NCBI GenBank assembly: GCA_964507185.1
Contig: CAZDOY010000016.1
Span: forward strand, 1-64,000
Direction: 5' to 3'
DNA: 64,000 nt
Source: CAVRTJ01 sp964507185
GTDB taxonomy: Bacteria; Acidobacteriota; UBA4820; DSQY01
Of the stretch, positions 1 through 7,594 are shown piece by piece. Each line of letters starts with the position of its first letter. Positions within the stretch are counted from its first letter, which is position 1. The notes below the pieces were generated by a model. It did not search any database. It was given only the letters and a program-made list of their open reading frames with translations, and was not told the origin of the DNA. Both the position numbers and the translations under genes were made by a program.

Positions 1-1
1 T

Positions 2-67
2 CTGTGGATCAGGCGCAGCGTGACCAATTCGGCCGATATTCTCAAGCGGCTGCGAGGGGAAGACTGA
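2..67 (+). CDS. C-terminal fragment of an unidentified protein (cut by window start)
   Basis: Frame 2 is open from the window edge to a TGA at 65-67 and encodes about 21 residues ending in an Arg/Lys-rich, charged tail (ILKRLRGED). This reads like a genuine C-terminus and is convergent with the phosphoesterase gene that ends at 120. The piece is too short to identify; a longer overlapping reading frame from base 4 is less protein-like and runs into the neighbouring gene. Function unknown. Confidence 0.35.
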   Translation: MWIRRSVTNSADILKRLRGED

Positions 68-119
68 GCCCGCGGCAGGGAACCGGGGCGTCAATCCCGG
101 AAGGGAACGACAGGCCCGC

Positions 120-854
120 TCACGACCCGTTGAAGGCCAGGAGGCTCGCCCGCCCCGATGCGTCCAGCCGCAGGTGCAGACCGTCTTCCCTGAACTGCGG
201 GACGAAACGGACCGTCACTCCCGCCGCTCTGACCGTCCTGTTCACGTGAAAATGCCCCAGGACGGCGAGCCCCACGCCCCGGCGCCTGAGGCGCTCGGCC
301 CACACTTCAAGCTCGCGGACCGGATCGTAGCTCTTGTAGGCGGCGTTCGTGCCGGCGAGGTCGGCCTCGAGACGCCGTGCGAGCGCCTGTTGCCACGAGA
401 ATGGGAGGGCGTTGACGAGGGCCCTGACGGCACCAGCACGGGAAATCTCCCGCCATCGCATGTAGTTCAGGTCGGACGTATTGATGAGGTCGCCGTGTTC
501 GAAGTGGACCAGGGCCCCGCCCGTGCGAATCTCCCAGCTTTCGGCAACCGACATGCCGGCCTTCAGCGCCGGCCCCTCCACGAAGTAGTCCCTGTTGCCG
601 GCAAGGTAGACGACCTTGCGGCCCTTCGCCGTGAGCGAGCCGAGCGCCGAGAGGACTTCATCCTGCTCCGGCGTGCCGGTCGCGGCCATGCCCAGCCATA
701 CCTGGAAGAGATCTCCGAGCAGGACGAGCGTTGCGGTTCCGCTGGAGTCGAAAGCACCCAGCCATCGCAAGAAGACGGGAAGGGCCGGGTCACCGGCATG
801 GAAGTGCGGGTCCGCCGCACACCAGACCAGATCCTCCCGTGATTCCGCTCCCAT
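120..854 (-). CDS. LpxH-like metallophosphoesterase (UDP-2,3-diacylglucosamine diphosphatase family)
   Basis: A 244-residue calcineurin-like phosphoesterase. The metal-ligand motifs are in the family order: DPHFH near residue 15, GDLFQVW near 47, GNRDYF near 86, HGD near 120 and GHFH near 196. The GNRD form and the length of about 240 residues fit the LpxH branch, which hydrolyses UDP-2,3-diacylglucosamine to lipid X in lipid A synthesis at the inner membrane. The ATG at 854 follows a purine-rich GGGAGGG site, which supports the start. It stands alone, with no lpx gene nearby, so a related phosphatase of different substrate is possible. The fold is secure and the substrate is inferred. Confidence 0.8.
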   Translation of the reverse strand: MGAESREDLVWCAADPHFHAGDPALPVFLRWLGAFDSSGTATLVLLGDLFQVWLGMAATGTPEQDEVLSALGSLTAKGRKVVYLAGNRDYFVEGPALKAGMSVAESWEIRTGGALVHFEHGDLINTSDLNYMRWREISRAGAVRALVNALPFSWQQALARRLEADLAGTNAAYKSYDPVRELEVWAERLRRRGVGLAVLGHFHVNRTVRAAGVTVRFVPQFREDGLHLRLDASGRASLLAFNGS

Positions 855-1268
855 TCAGACCCTCCCGAAAAAGCATCCGCCGGACCGAGGCAGTATAACC
901 GCCACGGCGTCAGTATAGTCGATTATGCTCGACAGGACGTCCCTCGTGGAGTTTTCAGGTCCGGCAGTGACAATGCGGGAGGCACTTCACCCGCGGGCGA
1001 CAACCGCTTCCGTCCCGCCCCGGCTCCGGACCGGAAGGGCCATGAAGTGTGCCACACCGCACAAAAGAGCGCCATGGCCCCTCAAACCCCTTGATTAAAG
1101 GTCTTTCGGTGCCCTATTTTTAGACAGGGATTCCGACAGGAGGGATGCGCGCCGCTCAGAACGTTGGGATTCATGGAAGCCGGGACGATGGGGCCGATGC
1201 GTCGCGGGCGACGAACCTTGGAAGGACCCGATCCGGTCCTGCATGCTCATTTAAGTTGGGGGGATACA
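855..1268. other. Intergenic region with no recognisable gene
   Basis: About 410 bases between the start of the leftward phosphoesterase gene and the likely start of the rightward YjbQ-family gene. I see no convincing ORF, tRNA or repeat. A sigma70-like promoter for the rightward gene can be proposed at 1091-1120, which would leave an untranslated leader of roughly 140 bases. An upstream ATG at 1164 is in frame with the YjbQ gene, but the extra 35 residues do not resemble the family. Confidence 0.6.
1091..1120 (+). promoter_or_regulatory. Candidate sigma70-type promoter for the YjbQ-family gene
   Basis: TTGATT (1091-1096) and TATTTT (1115-1120) are separated by 18 bases, in the only AT-rich stretch of this spacer. 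Transcription would start near 1127. This is prediction from consensus only. Confidence 0.4.
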
Positions 1269-1694
1269 ATGGAACTGGCTGTCGTTACGCAGAAACGATG
1301 TGAAGCGCTGGACATCACCCGAAACGTTCAACAGGCTTGCCGCCAGTGGGGCGGGACGGGCGCCGTTCTCGTCTACTGCCCGCACACGACCGCCTCCGTC
1401 GCCGTCAACGAGAAATTCGATCCCACCGTGGCCGAGGACATCCTTGGCTGGTTCGGGCGCATGGTTCCGGAGGACGCGGGTTACAAGCACGCCGAGGGAA
1501 ACGCGGACGCCCACATCAAGTCTCTGCTCGGCGGCAACCACGTGCTCGTCCCGGTACGACAGGGCAATCTCCTCGTCGGGCGTTGGCAGGGAGTGTTTTT
1601 TCTCGAGTTCGACGGCCCCAGGCACCGCACGCTGTGGCTCAATTTCCTCGACGCAGCGGCCGACAGCCCGACCGAAGGAAAGAAGAACATTTAG
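1269..1694 (+). CDS. YjbQ/UPF0047 family protein
   Basis: A 141-residue protein of the YjbQ (UPF0047) family, for which a secondary thiamine-phosphate synthase activity has been reported; the physiological role is unsettled. Hallmarks are HTTASVAVNE near residue 43, HAEGNADAHIKS near 77 and an acidic FLEFDGPRHR near 116; the conserved His and Glu residues line the trimer active site. I chose the ATG at 1269 because a GGGGGG purine run lies just upstream and because it gives the normal family length; the ATG at 1164 would add 35 unrelated residues. The gene stops exactly where a dispersed repeat element begins. Confidence 0.85.
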   Translation: MELAVVTQKRCEALDITRNVQQACRQWGGTGAVLVYCPHTTASVAVNEKFDPTVAEDILGWFGRMVPEDAGYKHAEGNADAHIKSLLGGNHVLVPVRQGNLLVGRWQGVFFLEFDGPRHRTLWLNFLDAAADSPTEGKKNI

Positions 1695-1812
1695 GATTTT
1701 GGATTTGGGATTGCGGATTTAAGAAGCGGCTTGGGACGGGCCTTCGAAGGCATTCCGCCTGCCGTCTTTCAATCCCAAATCCCAATTCCCAAATTCCAAT
1801 TCCCAAATTCCT
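1694..1812. repeat. Dispersed intergenic repeat, copy 1 (heptamer arm - 37-nt core - inverted heptamer arm)
   Basis: The whole spacer between the convergent yjbQ and rlpA genes is one structured element. The left arm (1694-1720) is four degenerate 7-base units of the GGATTTG type. A 37-base core (1715-1751) follows and matches 28677-28713 at 36 of 37 positions. The right arm (about 1770-1812) is built from CCCAAAT/CCCAATT units, the reverse complement of the left arm, so the two arms can pair into a long hairpin. It may act as a two-way transcription terminator or be a non-autonomous mobile repeat. No coding content. Confidence 0.8.
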
Positions 1813-2515
1813 AATCGTTGCGCGTGACGAAGCCGTCGAGCTCGAGCTTGTTCAATCGCGTCAGGAGTTCGTCCGCCGCGTCCTCGCTGGGAAGGTGCCC
1901 TACCCGCACCCGGTAGAAATCATGGAAGCGGATGACGTAGGCGTCACCTAAACCCTCGCGAAGCTTGTCGCGAAGCCTGATGGCGTTCCTGGGATTGTGG
2001 AAGGCACCGACCTGAACGGTGAAGGAGCCGTCGAGAATGTCTTTTTCGGGAGTGCTTCCGGCCGCCAGGATCTGACCGGACGGGGGTGTGTAGTGTCGTT
2101 TCTCGTCTCCACCCGAAAGCACCTCGATCCGGACGGGCGCCAGCCCCTGTCCCACGAAACCGAGTTCCTTGGCCGCGCCGTAGGAGCAATCGAGGATACG
2201 CCCCCTGACGAAGGGCCCGCGGTCGTTGATGGTCAGGACGACGCTTCGGTCGTTGTCGAGATTCGTCACCCTGACTTTCGTGCCAAGAGGCAGGGTACGA
2301 TGGGCCGCGGACAGGCCGTACATATTGAATATTTTGCCGCTTGCGGTGGGTCTTCCGTCGAATTTCTTACCATACCAGGAGGATAGCCCTTCCTGGACGC
2401 GCTCGCCGCGGGATATGCGACTTGAGGCGTGTCTGGGCCGCCGGTGCGAGCACGAGACCATAAGCATCAAGGCCAGAAGGATGACAACGGTCGCCAAAAA
2501 TTTGCCGCGTTTCAT
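1811..2515 (-). CDS. rlpA: RlpA-like lipoprotein with DPBB and SPOR domains
   Basis: A 234-residue lipoprotein. An N-terminal signal of about 20 residues ends in a lipobox-like MVSC with the Cys near residue 22. A double-psi beta-barrel follows (about 43-130, starting GLSSWYG and including TASGK, THE conserved region around NDRGPF), then a C-terminal SPOR domain (about 160-234) that binds denuded septal glycan. RlpA proteins are outer-membrane lipoproteins, in some species lytic transglycosylases acting in daughter-cell separation. The start at 2515 is preceded by GGAGGGATTA, an excellent ribosome-binding site; upstream in-frame codons add 72 non-homologous residues. Last gene of a leftward run. 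Confidence 0.9.
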   Translation of the reverse strand: MKRGKFLATVVILLALMLMVSCSHRRPRHASSRISRGERVQEGLSSWYGKKFDGRPTASGKIFNMYGLSAAHRTLPLGTKVRVTNLDNDRSVVLTINDRGPFVRGRILDCSYGAAKELGFVGQGLAPVRIEVLSGGDEKRHYTPPSGQILAAGSTPEKDILDGSFTVQVGAFHNPRNAIRLRDKLREGLGDAYVIRFHDFYRVRVGHLPSEDAADELLTRLNKLELDGFVTRND

Positions 2516-2562
2516 TAATCCCTCCTCCACGCATCCGGACCCCGACTTGCCGAGACGGGCTC

Positions 2563-2823
2563 TTACCGGGGCTTTGTGCTCTTTCCCTCCCGCAGTGGGG
2601 CGGTGCTGGAACTCCGCCCTATAAACCAGAGAAAGGCCAGGAATGCGGCCAGCCCGAGAACGATCGCCCCCGCGACGACCACGAGCGGTGCGGCGTTGAT
2701 TCCCCGTTGGTCCTCCGAAAGGCCGAACCACGAACGGAGCGCCTCTAGGGCGGGAATACCCTCGAAGAGCATGTAGAGCGAAGCCAGAACCGCCTTGAGA
2801 AGGCGAAGGATCTGTTCTGGCAT
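2563..2823 (-). CDS. Small single-span membrane protein, unknown function
   Basis: An 86-residue protein with one clear hydrophobic helix at about residues 45-67 (LVVVAGAIVLGLAAFLAFLW), a mostly helical N-terminal half containing the short segment LFEGIP, and a basic C-terminal tail. It sits between lolA (52-base spacer) and rlpA (47-base spacer) on the same strand, so it is probably co-transcribed. The ATG at 2823 has only a weak purine-rich site. I do not recognise a family. Position and the clean membrane span favour a real gene. Confidence 0.55.
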   Translation of the reverse strand: MPEQILRLLKAVLASLYMLFEGIPALEALRSWFGLSEDQRGINAAPLVVVAGAIVLGLAAFLAFLWFIGRSSSTAPLREGKSTKPR

Positions 2824-2875
2824 TGCGGCCCCCTTAGCGCGTTATGGTCCCGTGCAGGCGCCCAGGCGTTCCCCG

Positions 2876-3583
2876 TCAGGGCTTGAATGTCTCCTGAAAA
2901 TCCAGCATGCGACGCTGCACCTTGACGCCTGGCGGAATATGCACTTTGAAGGCATCGGGCCCGAGCTTCGGGTTCGATTCCCAGTGCGTGAAGTCGAACC
3001 GGATCCGATCCCCCTGTGACTCGACGACCTCGAATGCCGTCGGGATCCCCGTCTGCGCGTCCACCCAGAAGTGAAGCGCCGCCACCTTTCGCTTCATCCG
3101 GAACTTCGTGGGCACGAGCTCGATGTGGGCCACTTCGTTCTTCTCTCCGACCCAGAGCACCTTGAAGTGCTTGGTCAGTTCGTTCAACGGTTGGCCCACG
3201 CCCAGGTAGCGCATGATTCTGTTCTGGTGCCTGCGGATGTCCTGCACGACGACCTTCTTGGCCGCGGGATCGTACACAAGAAGATCCCCGTCCTTAACAA
3301 GGAAAAAGAGCCGGGACGGAGATGAATACGTATAGAGTGCCGTGTCCGGTTTTTCGAGGATCAGAAAACCCTTCAGCACCTGCGGCTTGCTTAGCATGCT
3401 GAAGTTGTTTGTCTGGACGAAACCGACCCGAAGCGTCTTCAGGTCCTTCTGAACCTTGTTCATCTTGTTCAGAAGGGCATCGATCCTGGCCGCGTCCTTC
3501 CCGCCCGCGGGCTGGGCGGCCAGCGTCCAGAATGTCAAAAGTGCGACGAGACCGAATACTCCGACTAGGACTCTTCTACCCAT
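2876..3583 (-). CDS. LolA-like outer-membrane lipoprotein carrier
   Basis: A 235-residue periplasmic protein with an N-terminal signal peptide (hydrophobic residues 5-22, cleavage probably after the AAQPAGG region). The rest follows the LolA/LolB half-barrel pattern: a helix (IDALLNKMNKVQKDLKTLR), then beta strands starting with GFVQTNNFS, then the GFLILEKPDTALYTYSSP segment typical of LolA, and late strands ending in FKVHIPPGVKVQR. LolA shuttles lipoproteins across the periplasm to the outer membrane. Its start overlaps the purH stop by 8 bases, so translation is likely coupled. No lolB or lolCDE is in the window. The family is well supported; direct proof of the chaperone role is lacking. 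Confidence 0.8.
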   Translation of the reverse strand: MGRRVLVGVFGLVALLTFWTLAAQPAGGKDAARIDALLNKMNKVQKDLKTLRVGFVQTNNFSMLSKPQVLKGFLILEKPDTALYTYSSPSRLFFLVKDGDLLVYDPAAKKVVVQDIRRHQNRIMRYLGVGQPLNELTKHFKVLWVGEKNEVAHIELVPTKFRMKRKVAALHFWVDAQTGIPTAFEVVESQGDRIRFDFTHWESNPKLGPDAFKVHIPPGVKVQRRMLDFQETFKP

Positions 3584-5135
3584 GCTTGAAATGCCTTACT
3601 CCCGAGAACACCATGGCCAGGCCGAGCTTGTCGGCCGATTCGATCACCTCGGCGTCTCTGATGCTTCCGCCCGGCTGTATCACGGCCGTGATGCCGCAAG
3701 CGGCCAATTCCTCCACGCCGTCCGGGAAGGGAAAGAAGGCGTCGGATGCCGCCACACAGCCCGCGGGATCCTTGTATGCTTTCATCCTTGCGAGCCTGGC
3801 GGCGTCCACCCTGCTCATCTGTCCGGCTCCGACTCCGACCGTGCCGTCCGCTTCCCCGAAGACTATGGCGTTGCTCTTGACGTGCTTGCAGACCTTCCAG
3901 GCAAGCTCCATGGCCTTCATTTCCTCGTCTGTCGGGACCCTCTTCGTGACGACTTTTCTCTCCTCCGGGAGGCCCGGCATGTCCTGGGTCTGGACGACGA
4001 GACCGCCCGCAACCCTCTTGAGATCCCAACCGGGAAAGGGGTCCGTGTCGCTGAGTTCGATCACGCGCAGGTTCTTCTTCCGAGAGAGGATTTCAAGGGC
4101 CTTGGGCTCGAACGCGGGCGCCACCACGATCTCCAGAAACATGTCCGAAAGCGCCTGCGCGGCCTCGCCGTCGCACTTCGTGTTGAAGGCTGCGATACCC
4201 CCAAATGCGGATAGCGGGTCCGTCATCTTCGCCCGGGCAAAAGCCTCGGCGGAGGTGCCGCCGAGACCGACGCCGCAGGGATTGGTGTGCTTGATGACCG
4301 CGCAGGCGGGTAGCGGAAGCTCGCACACGAGCGCCCAGGCCCCATTAAGGTCGATGATGTTGTTGAACGAAAGCTCCTTACCCTGATACTGGGTCATGGC
4401 GGCCAGGAAGCGGTCTCCTTCCCGGTAGAAGGCGGCTTCCTGCTGCGGGTTCTCCCCGTAGCGAAGGTCCTGGACCTTGTCGAAGAACATGGGCATGAAG
4501 TCGGGGAATGTCCCGCCGTTTCTCACGAGGTCGTCCGATTCCTCGGTGATTCGCGAGAGATGCCTTGCGATGGAGCCGTCGTAGGTGGCCGTCCTTTGGA
4601 AGGCCTTCTTGCACAGCTTCAGGCGGGTGGCGAGGGTCACGCCCCCCTCCTTCGAGATTTCCCCCATGAGAGCCGGATAGTCCCCTGAATCCACGACGAC
4701 GGCCACGGACTCGAAGTTCTTGGCCGCCGAGCGCACCATGGAAGGCCCGCCGATATCTATATTCTCGATGGCGTCCGCGATGCTCGAACCCGGCGAAGCC
4801 ACGACGCGCTCAAACGGATAGAGATTCACCACCACGAGATCGATGGGCGCACCTCCCAGCCGCTCCAGGTCCGCCAGGTGCTCGGTCGTCCGGCGTGCGA
4901 GAATGCCGCCGTGAATCCGGGGATGGAGGGTCTTGACCCTTCCATCCATCACTTCGGGGGATTCGGTGTAGGCCGCCACATCTCTGACGGGCACGCCTTC
5001 CTCCTTGAGCAATTTCGCCGTTCCGCCCGTGGACAGGATTTCGACGCCTCTCTCGGAGAGGAATCTCGCGAAGTCCGCCACGCCGTCCTTGCGCGAAACA
5101 GAGATGAGGGCTCTCTTGATCTCGACGGTTTTCAT
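3576..5135 (-). CDS. purH: Bifunctional AICAR transformylase / IMP cyclohydrolase PurH
   Basis: A 519-residue cytosolic enzyme catalysing the last two steps of purine synthesis: AICAR to FAICAR using 10-formyl-THF, then closure to IMP. The N-terminal IMP cyclohydrolase domain (about 1-195) has the MGS-like fold with STGGTAKLL and DGRVKTLHPRIHGG. The C-terminal transformylase domain includes KHTNPCG near residue 260, with the catalytic Lys-His pair, and DPLSAFGGI. The length is standard. The ATG at 5135 follows CGGAG. It lies 49 bases downstream of the secreted orf and overlaps lolA by 8 bases, an unusual pairing of purine synthesis with envelope genes. Confidence 0.97.
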   Translation of the reverse strand: MKTVEIKRALISVSRKDGVADFARFLSERGVEILSTGGTAKLLKEEGVPVRDVAAYTESPEVMDGRVKTLHPRIHGGILARRTTEHLADLERLGGAPIDLVVVNLYPFERVVASPGSSIADAIENIDIGGPSMVRSAAKNFESVAVVVDSGDYPALMGEISKEGGVTLATRLKLCKKAFQRTATYDGSIARHLSRITEESDDLVRNGGTFPDFMPMFFDKVQDLRYGENPQQEAAFYREGDRFLAAMTQYQGKELSFNNIIDLNGAWALVCELPLPACAVIKHTNPCGVGLGGTSAEAFARAKMTDPLSAFGGIAAFNTKCDGEAAQALSDMFLEIVVAPAFEPKALEILSRKKNLRVIELSDTDPFPGWDLKRVAGGLVVQTQDMPGLPEERKVVTKRVPTDEEMKAMELAWKVCKHVKSNAIVFGEADGTVGVGAGQMSRVDAARLARMKAYKDPAGCVAASDAFFPFPDGVEELAACGITAVIQPGGSIRDAEVIESADKLGLAMVFSGVRHFKHG

Positions 5136-5184
5136 GGTTTACTCCGGGTGAAAGCTCAGGCCCGCGGTGGCCGCCGTGCTTCCT

Positions 5185-5919
5185 CTAAGGTCCCTTCAGG
5201 CAGTCGCTCCCCTTCGGGCGATAGAAGGGGGTAGCCGACAGATCCCCGTCCATGGACTTCCACAGGTACAGCCAGGTCTTCGCCGTGTCCGAGACGGCGT
5301 GAGACAGGACGAGCTGCGCCACGCCAAAGGCGTTGGACCTGTCGTCGAACGTCTCCGAGGAGACTCGGCGGCCGTGGGGAAAGTAACAGAAGAGAACGGC
5401 CGCCTGATACCGTTTTTCCGTCATCAGCCGGTGCTTCATGTACGCTTCCACGTCTCCGTGCAGAGGGGGCGTGTCGTAACCGTCGAATGTGACCACAAGG
5501 ATCGGAAGCTTCCGCTCGATGTACCCGTAGTAATCAAGACGGACGTCCAGGGCCCGCGGGTCCCCTCCGATCATCATGGGATCGTTGAGAAGGAAGATCA
5601 AGCCGGCCGCGCGGCCGAAGTGACGGGCAACCGCCGGGAAGGGAGCACGGGCGGTGAATAGCCCGGGAATGGTGTCGGCCTCTTTCTGCAGGGCGTCCAG
5701 CACTTCGCCGCGGGGGGCGCTCCCGTACCCTTCCACCGATTCCGATACGCCCGCGTCGAGATCGGTCTTGTAGGAAACCAGGGCCGATCGCAGCGCAGCG
5801 GGCGCGAGGCGCAGGCTCGCGTCCGTCATGCGCTGGACCGTCTTCGGCCCATAGGCGAAAAGGGAAAGGGGTGCAAGGAGCAGAAGAACCCCTGCACCCC
5901 TCAAAGCTCTCTGAATCAT
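5185..5919 (-). CDS. Secreted protein of unknown function
   Basis: A 244-residue protein with a clear signal peptide (MIQRALRGAGVLLLLAPLSL, cleaved near FAYG). The mature part is helical in its first half (TVQRMTDASLRLAP) and contains several His and Asp residues (RHFGRAAG, NDPMMIGGD, HGDVEAYMKHR, VLSHAVSDTAKTW), vaguely like zinc-dependent phospholipase C / P1-nuclease folds. That resemblance is too weak to name it. The start ATG at 5919 overlaps the icd stop as ATGA, so translation is coupled to icd. Only one Cys lies in its C-terminal tail. Function unknown. Confidence 0.7.
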   Translation of the reverse strand: MIQRALRGAGVLLLLAPLSLFAYGPKTVQRMTDASLRLAPAALRSALVSYKTDLDAGVSESVEGYGSAPRGEVLDALQKEADTIPGLFTARAPFPAVARHFGRAAGLIFLLNDPMMIGGDPRALDVRLDYYGYIERKLPILVVTFDGYDTPPLHGDVEAYMKHRLMTEKRYQAAVLFCYFPHGRRVSSETFDDRSNAFGVAQLVLSHAVSDTAKTWLYLWKSMDGDLSATPFYRPKGSDCLKGP

Positions 5920-7334
5920 GCGCGCTTCATGTTCTCGATGATTGCATCGCCGAACTCCGAGCACTTCAGCTCCTTCACATCCATGCCTTCGCGCTTCATG
6001 AGGCGAGCAAAGTCGTACGTCACCGTGTGGTTGGTGATGCTCCTCTCGATCCCGTCGACGATCAGATCGGCCGCCTCGTTCCACCCGAGGAACCGGAACA
6101 TCATCTCGCCGGAGAGGATGACGGAACCGGGATTCACTTTGTCCAGGTTGGCGTACTTGGGCGCCGTGCCGTGTGTCGCCTCAAAGATGGCGTGGCCCGA
6201 GACGTAGTTGATGTTGCCGCCGGGGGCGATGCCAATACCTCCCACCTGGGCGGCCAGCGCGTCGGAGATGTAGTCCCCGTTCAGGTTGAGGGTGGCGATG
6301 ACGTCGAACTCGTCGGCCCTGGTCAGGATCTGCTGCAGTGTGATGTCAGCGATGGTGTCCTTGATGAGCAGTTTCTCCTTCCACTTGCCGTCGCCGTGCG
6401 TGGGCCAGAGCTTGAGGGCCTCGGCCACTTCCTGGATGATCTCCGCCTTCTTGTCCGGAGCGAACATGTGGAGACCGGGCTCGATCATGGCGGCGTTCGC
6501 CTCGTTCGAAAGGTCGGGGTTCGCCTCTTTGTTGCCCAGAATCCACGTTTCGCGCTGGGTGACGACCTCGTCGCGGAACTCCTCCGCCGCCACGCGATAG
6601 CCCCAGTCCTTGAAGGCGCCCTCGGTGAATTTCATGATGTTGCCCTTGTGGGTGAAGTTCACACTGCGCCGCTTCTGATCCAAGGCGTACTGGATGGCGG
6701 CGCGGCACAGGCGCTTGCTCCCCTCTTCCGACACGGGTTTGATGCCGATGGCGGAGGATTCGGGGAAGCGGATCTTCTTGACACCCATTTCCTTCTGAAG
6801 GAAATCGATGACCTTCTTGACCTCGGGGCTGTAGGCCTTCCACTCGATGCCCGCATAGATGTCCTCGGTGTTTTCCCTGAAGATGACCATGTCAACCTTC
6901 TCGGGGCTCCGGACGGGGCTGGGCACGCCCTTGAAGTACTTGACGGGCCTCAGGCATACGTAGAGGTCGAGGATCTGCCTCAAGGCCACGTTGAGGGAGC
7001 GGATACCACCGCCGATAGGCGTGGTGAGGGGACCCTTGATGCCTACCTTGTAGGCCTTGAAGGCCTCGATGGTGTCTTCGGGCAGCCATTCACCAAACTT
7101 CTGGAATGCCTTCTCGCCGGCATAGACTTCCATCCAGGCGATCTTCTTCCTGCCGCCGTAAGCGATTTCCACGGCCGCATCGAGCACGCGCCGAGCGGCC
7201 CTCCAGATATCCGGTCCGGTGCCGTCACCCTCGATGAAGGGAAGGATCGGGTTATCAGGTACCTGAAGGACGCCGTCCTTCATGGAAACCGAAGTGCCGT
7301 TCGCCGGCGGGGTCACATTCTTGAATGTCGCCAC
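5916..7334 (-). CDS. icd: NADP-dependent isocitrate dehydrogenase
   Basis: A 472-residue enzyme that oxidatively decarboxylates isocitrate to 2-oxoglutarate in the TCA cycle. Substrate residues align with the E. coli enzyme at identical numbers: Ser113 (GGIRSLNVALRQ), Arg119, Arg129, Arg153 (IFREN) and Tyr160. HGTAPKYA carries the Lys-Tyr pair associated with NADP use. It is about 55 residues longer than E. coli Icd, with the extra length mostly before IKDTIADITLQQ. Start: GTG at 7334 after AGGAGGTAGACCC; the longer reading to 7508 lacks homology. First gene of the leftward run, behind a good promoter at 7461-7490. Confidence 0.95.
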   Translation of the reverse strand: MATFKNVTPPANGTSVSMKDGVLQVPDNPILPFIEGDGTGPDIWRAARRVLDAAVEIAYGGRKKIAWMEVYAGEKAFQKFGEWLPEDTIEAFKAYKVGIKGPLTTPIGGGIRSLNVALRQILDLYVCLRPVKYFKGVPSPVRSPEKVDMVIFRENTEDIYAGIEWKAYSPEVKKVIDFLQKEMGVKKIRFPESSAIGIKPVSEEGSKRLCRAAIQYALDQKRRSVNFTHKGNIMKFTEGAFKDWGYRVAAEEFRDEVVTQRETWILGNKEANPDLSNEANAAMIEPGLHMFAPDKKAEIIQEVAEALKLWPTHGDGKWKEKLLIKDTIADITLQQILTRADEFDVIATLNLNGDYISDALAAQVGGIGIAPGGNINYVSGHAIFEATHGTAPKYANLDKVNPGSVILSGEMMFRFLGWNEAADLIVDGIERSITNHTVTYDFARLMKREGMDVKELKCSEFGDAIIENMKRA

Positions 7335-7460
7335 GGGTCTACCTCCTCGCTTGCAATTGGGAACGGCCTGGCCATTTCCTGGCGCCAGGTCTGTTCTGGC
7401 CATTGGGATCATCTCGTCCCGGTGTGCGTTCCGCACTATACCCGGGCGCTGTAACAGGGA

Positions 7461-7490
7461 AGTATATCCACAGGTTACGCGGGCGGTCAA
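7461..7490 (-). promoter_or_regulatory. Sigma70-type promoter for the icd operon
   Basis: On the minus strand TTGACC (7490-7485) and TATACT (7466-7461) are separated by 18 bases, a close consensus match. Transcription would start near 7454 and give a leader of about 120 bases before the icd GTG. Confidence 0.6.
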
Positions 7491-7538
7491 CATGAGCGTA
7501 GGCCCCATGATCGTCCTTGAACCTGTCCCCCCGGCCGC

Positions 7539-7568
7539 TTGCCTTTCACCGCGAGTAGGGCTTATGAT
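7539..7568 (+). promoter_or_regulatory. Candidate promoter for the degenerate PilB paralog
   Basis: TTGCCT (7539-7544), an 18-base spacer and TATGAT (7563-7568). This would start transcription near 7576, about 19 bases before the GTG start, and makes the 7335-7594 spacer a divergent promoter region. Consensus-based only. Confidence 0.4.
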
Positions 7569-7594
7569 GCTTATCGAGATAATTGGAGGCCAGA

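Noticed and set aside
1164..1268. N-terminal extension of the YjbQ-family protein from the ATG at 1164
   Set aside because: The 35 extra residues are low in family similarity, and the ATG at 1269 has the ribosome-binding site.
2965..2990. GGTTCGATTCCC, resembling a tRNA T-loop, within lolA
   Set aside because: It lies inside a well-supported coding sequence and no acceptor stem, D-arm or anticodon arm can be built around it.
5871..7454. Long open frame (527 codons) on the plus strand opposite icd
   Set aside because: Shadow of a GC-rich gene: the antisense translation has no motif, and icd on the other strand matches a known enzyme residue by residue.
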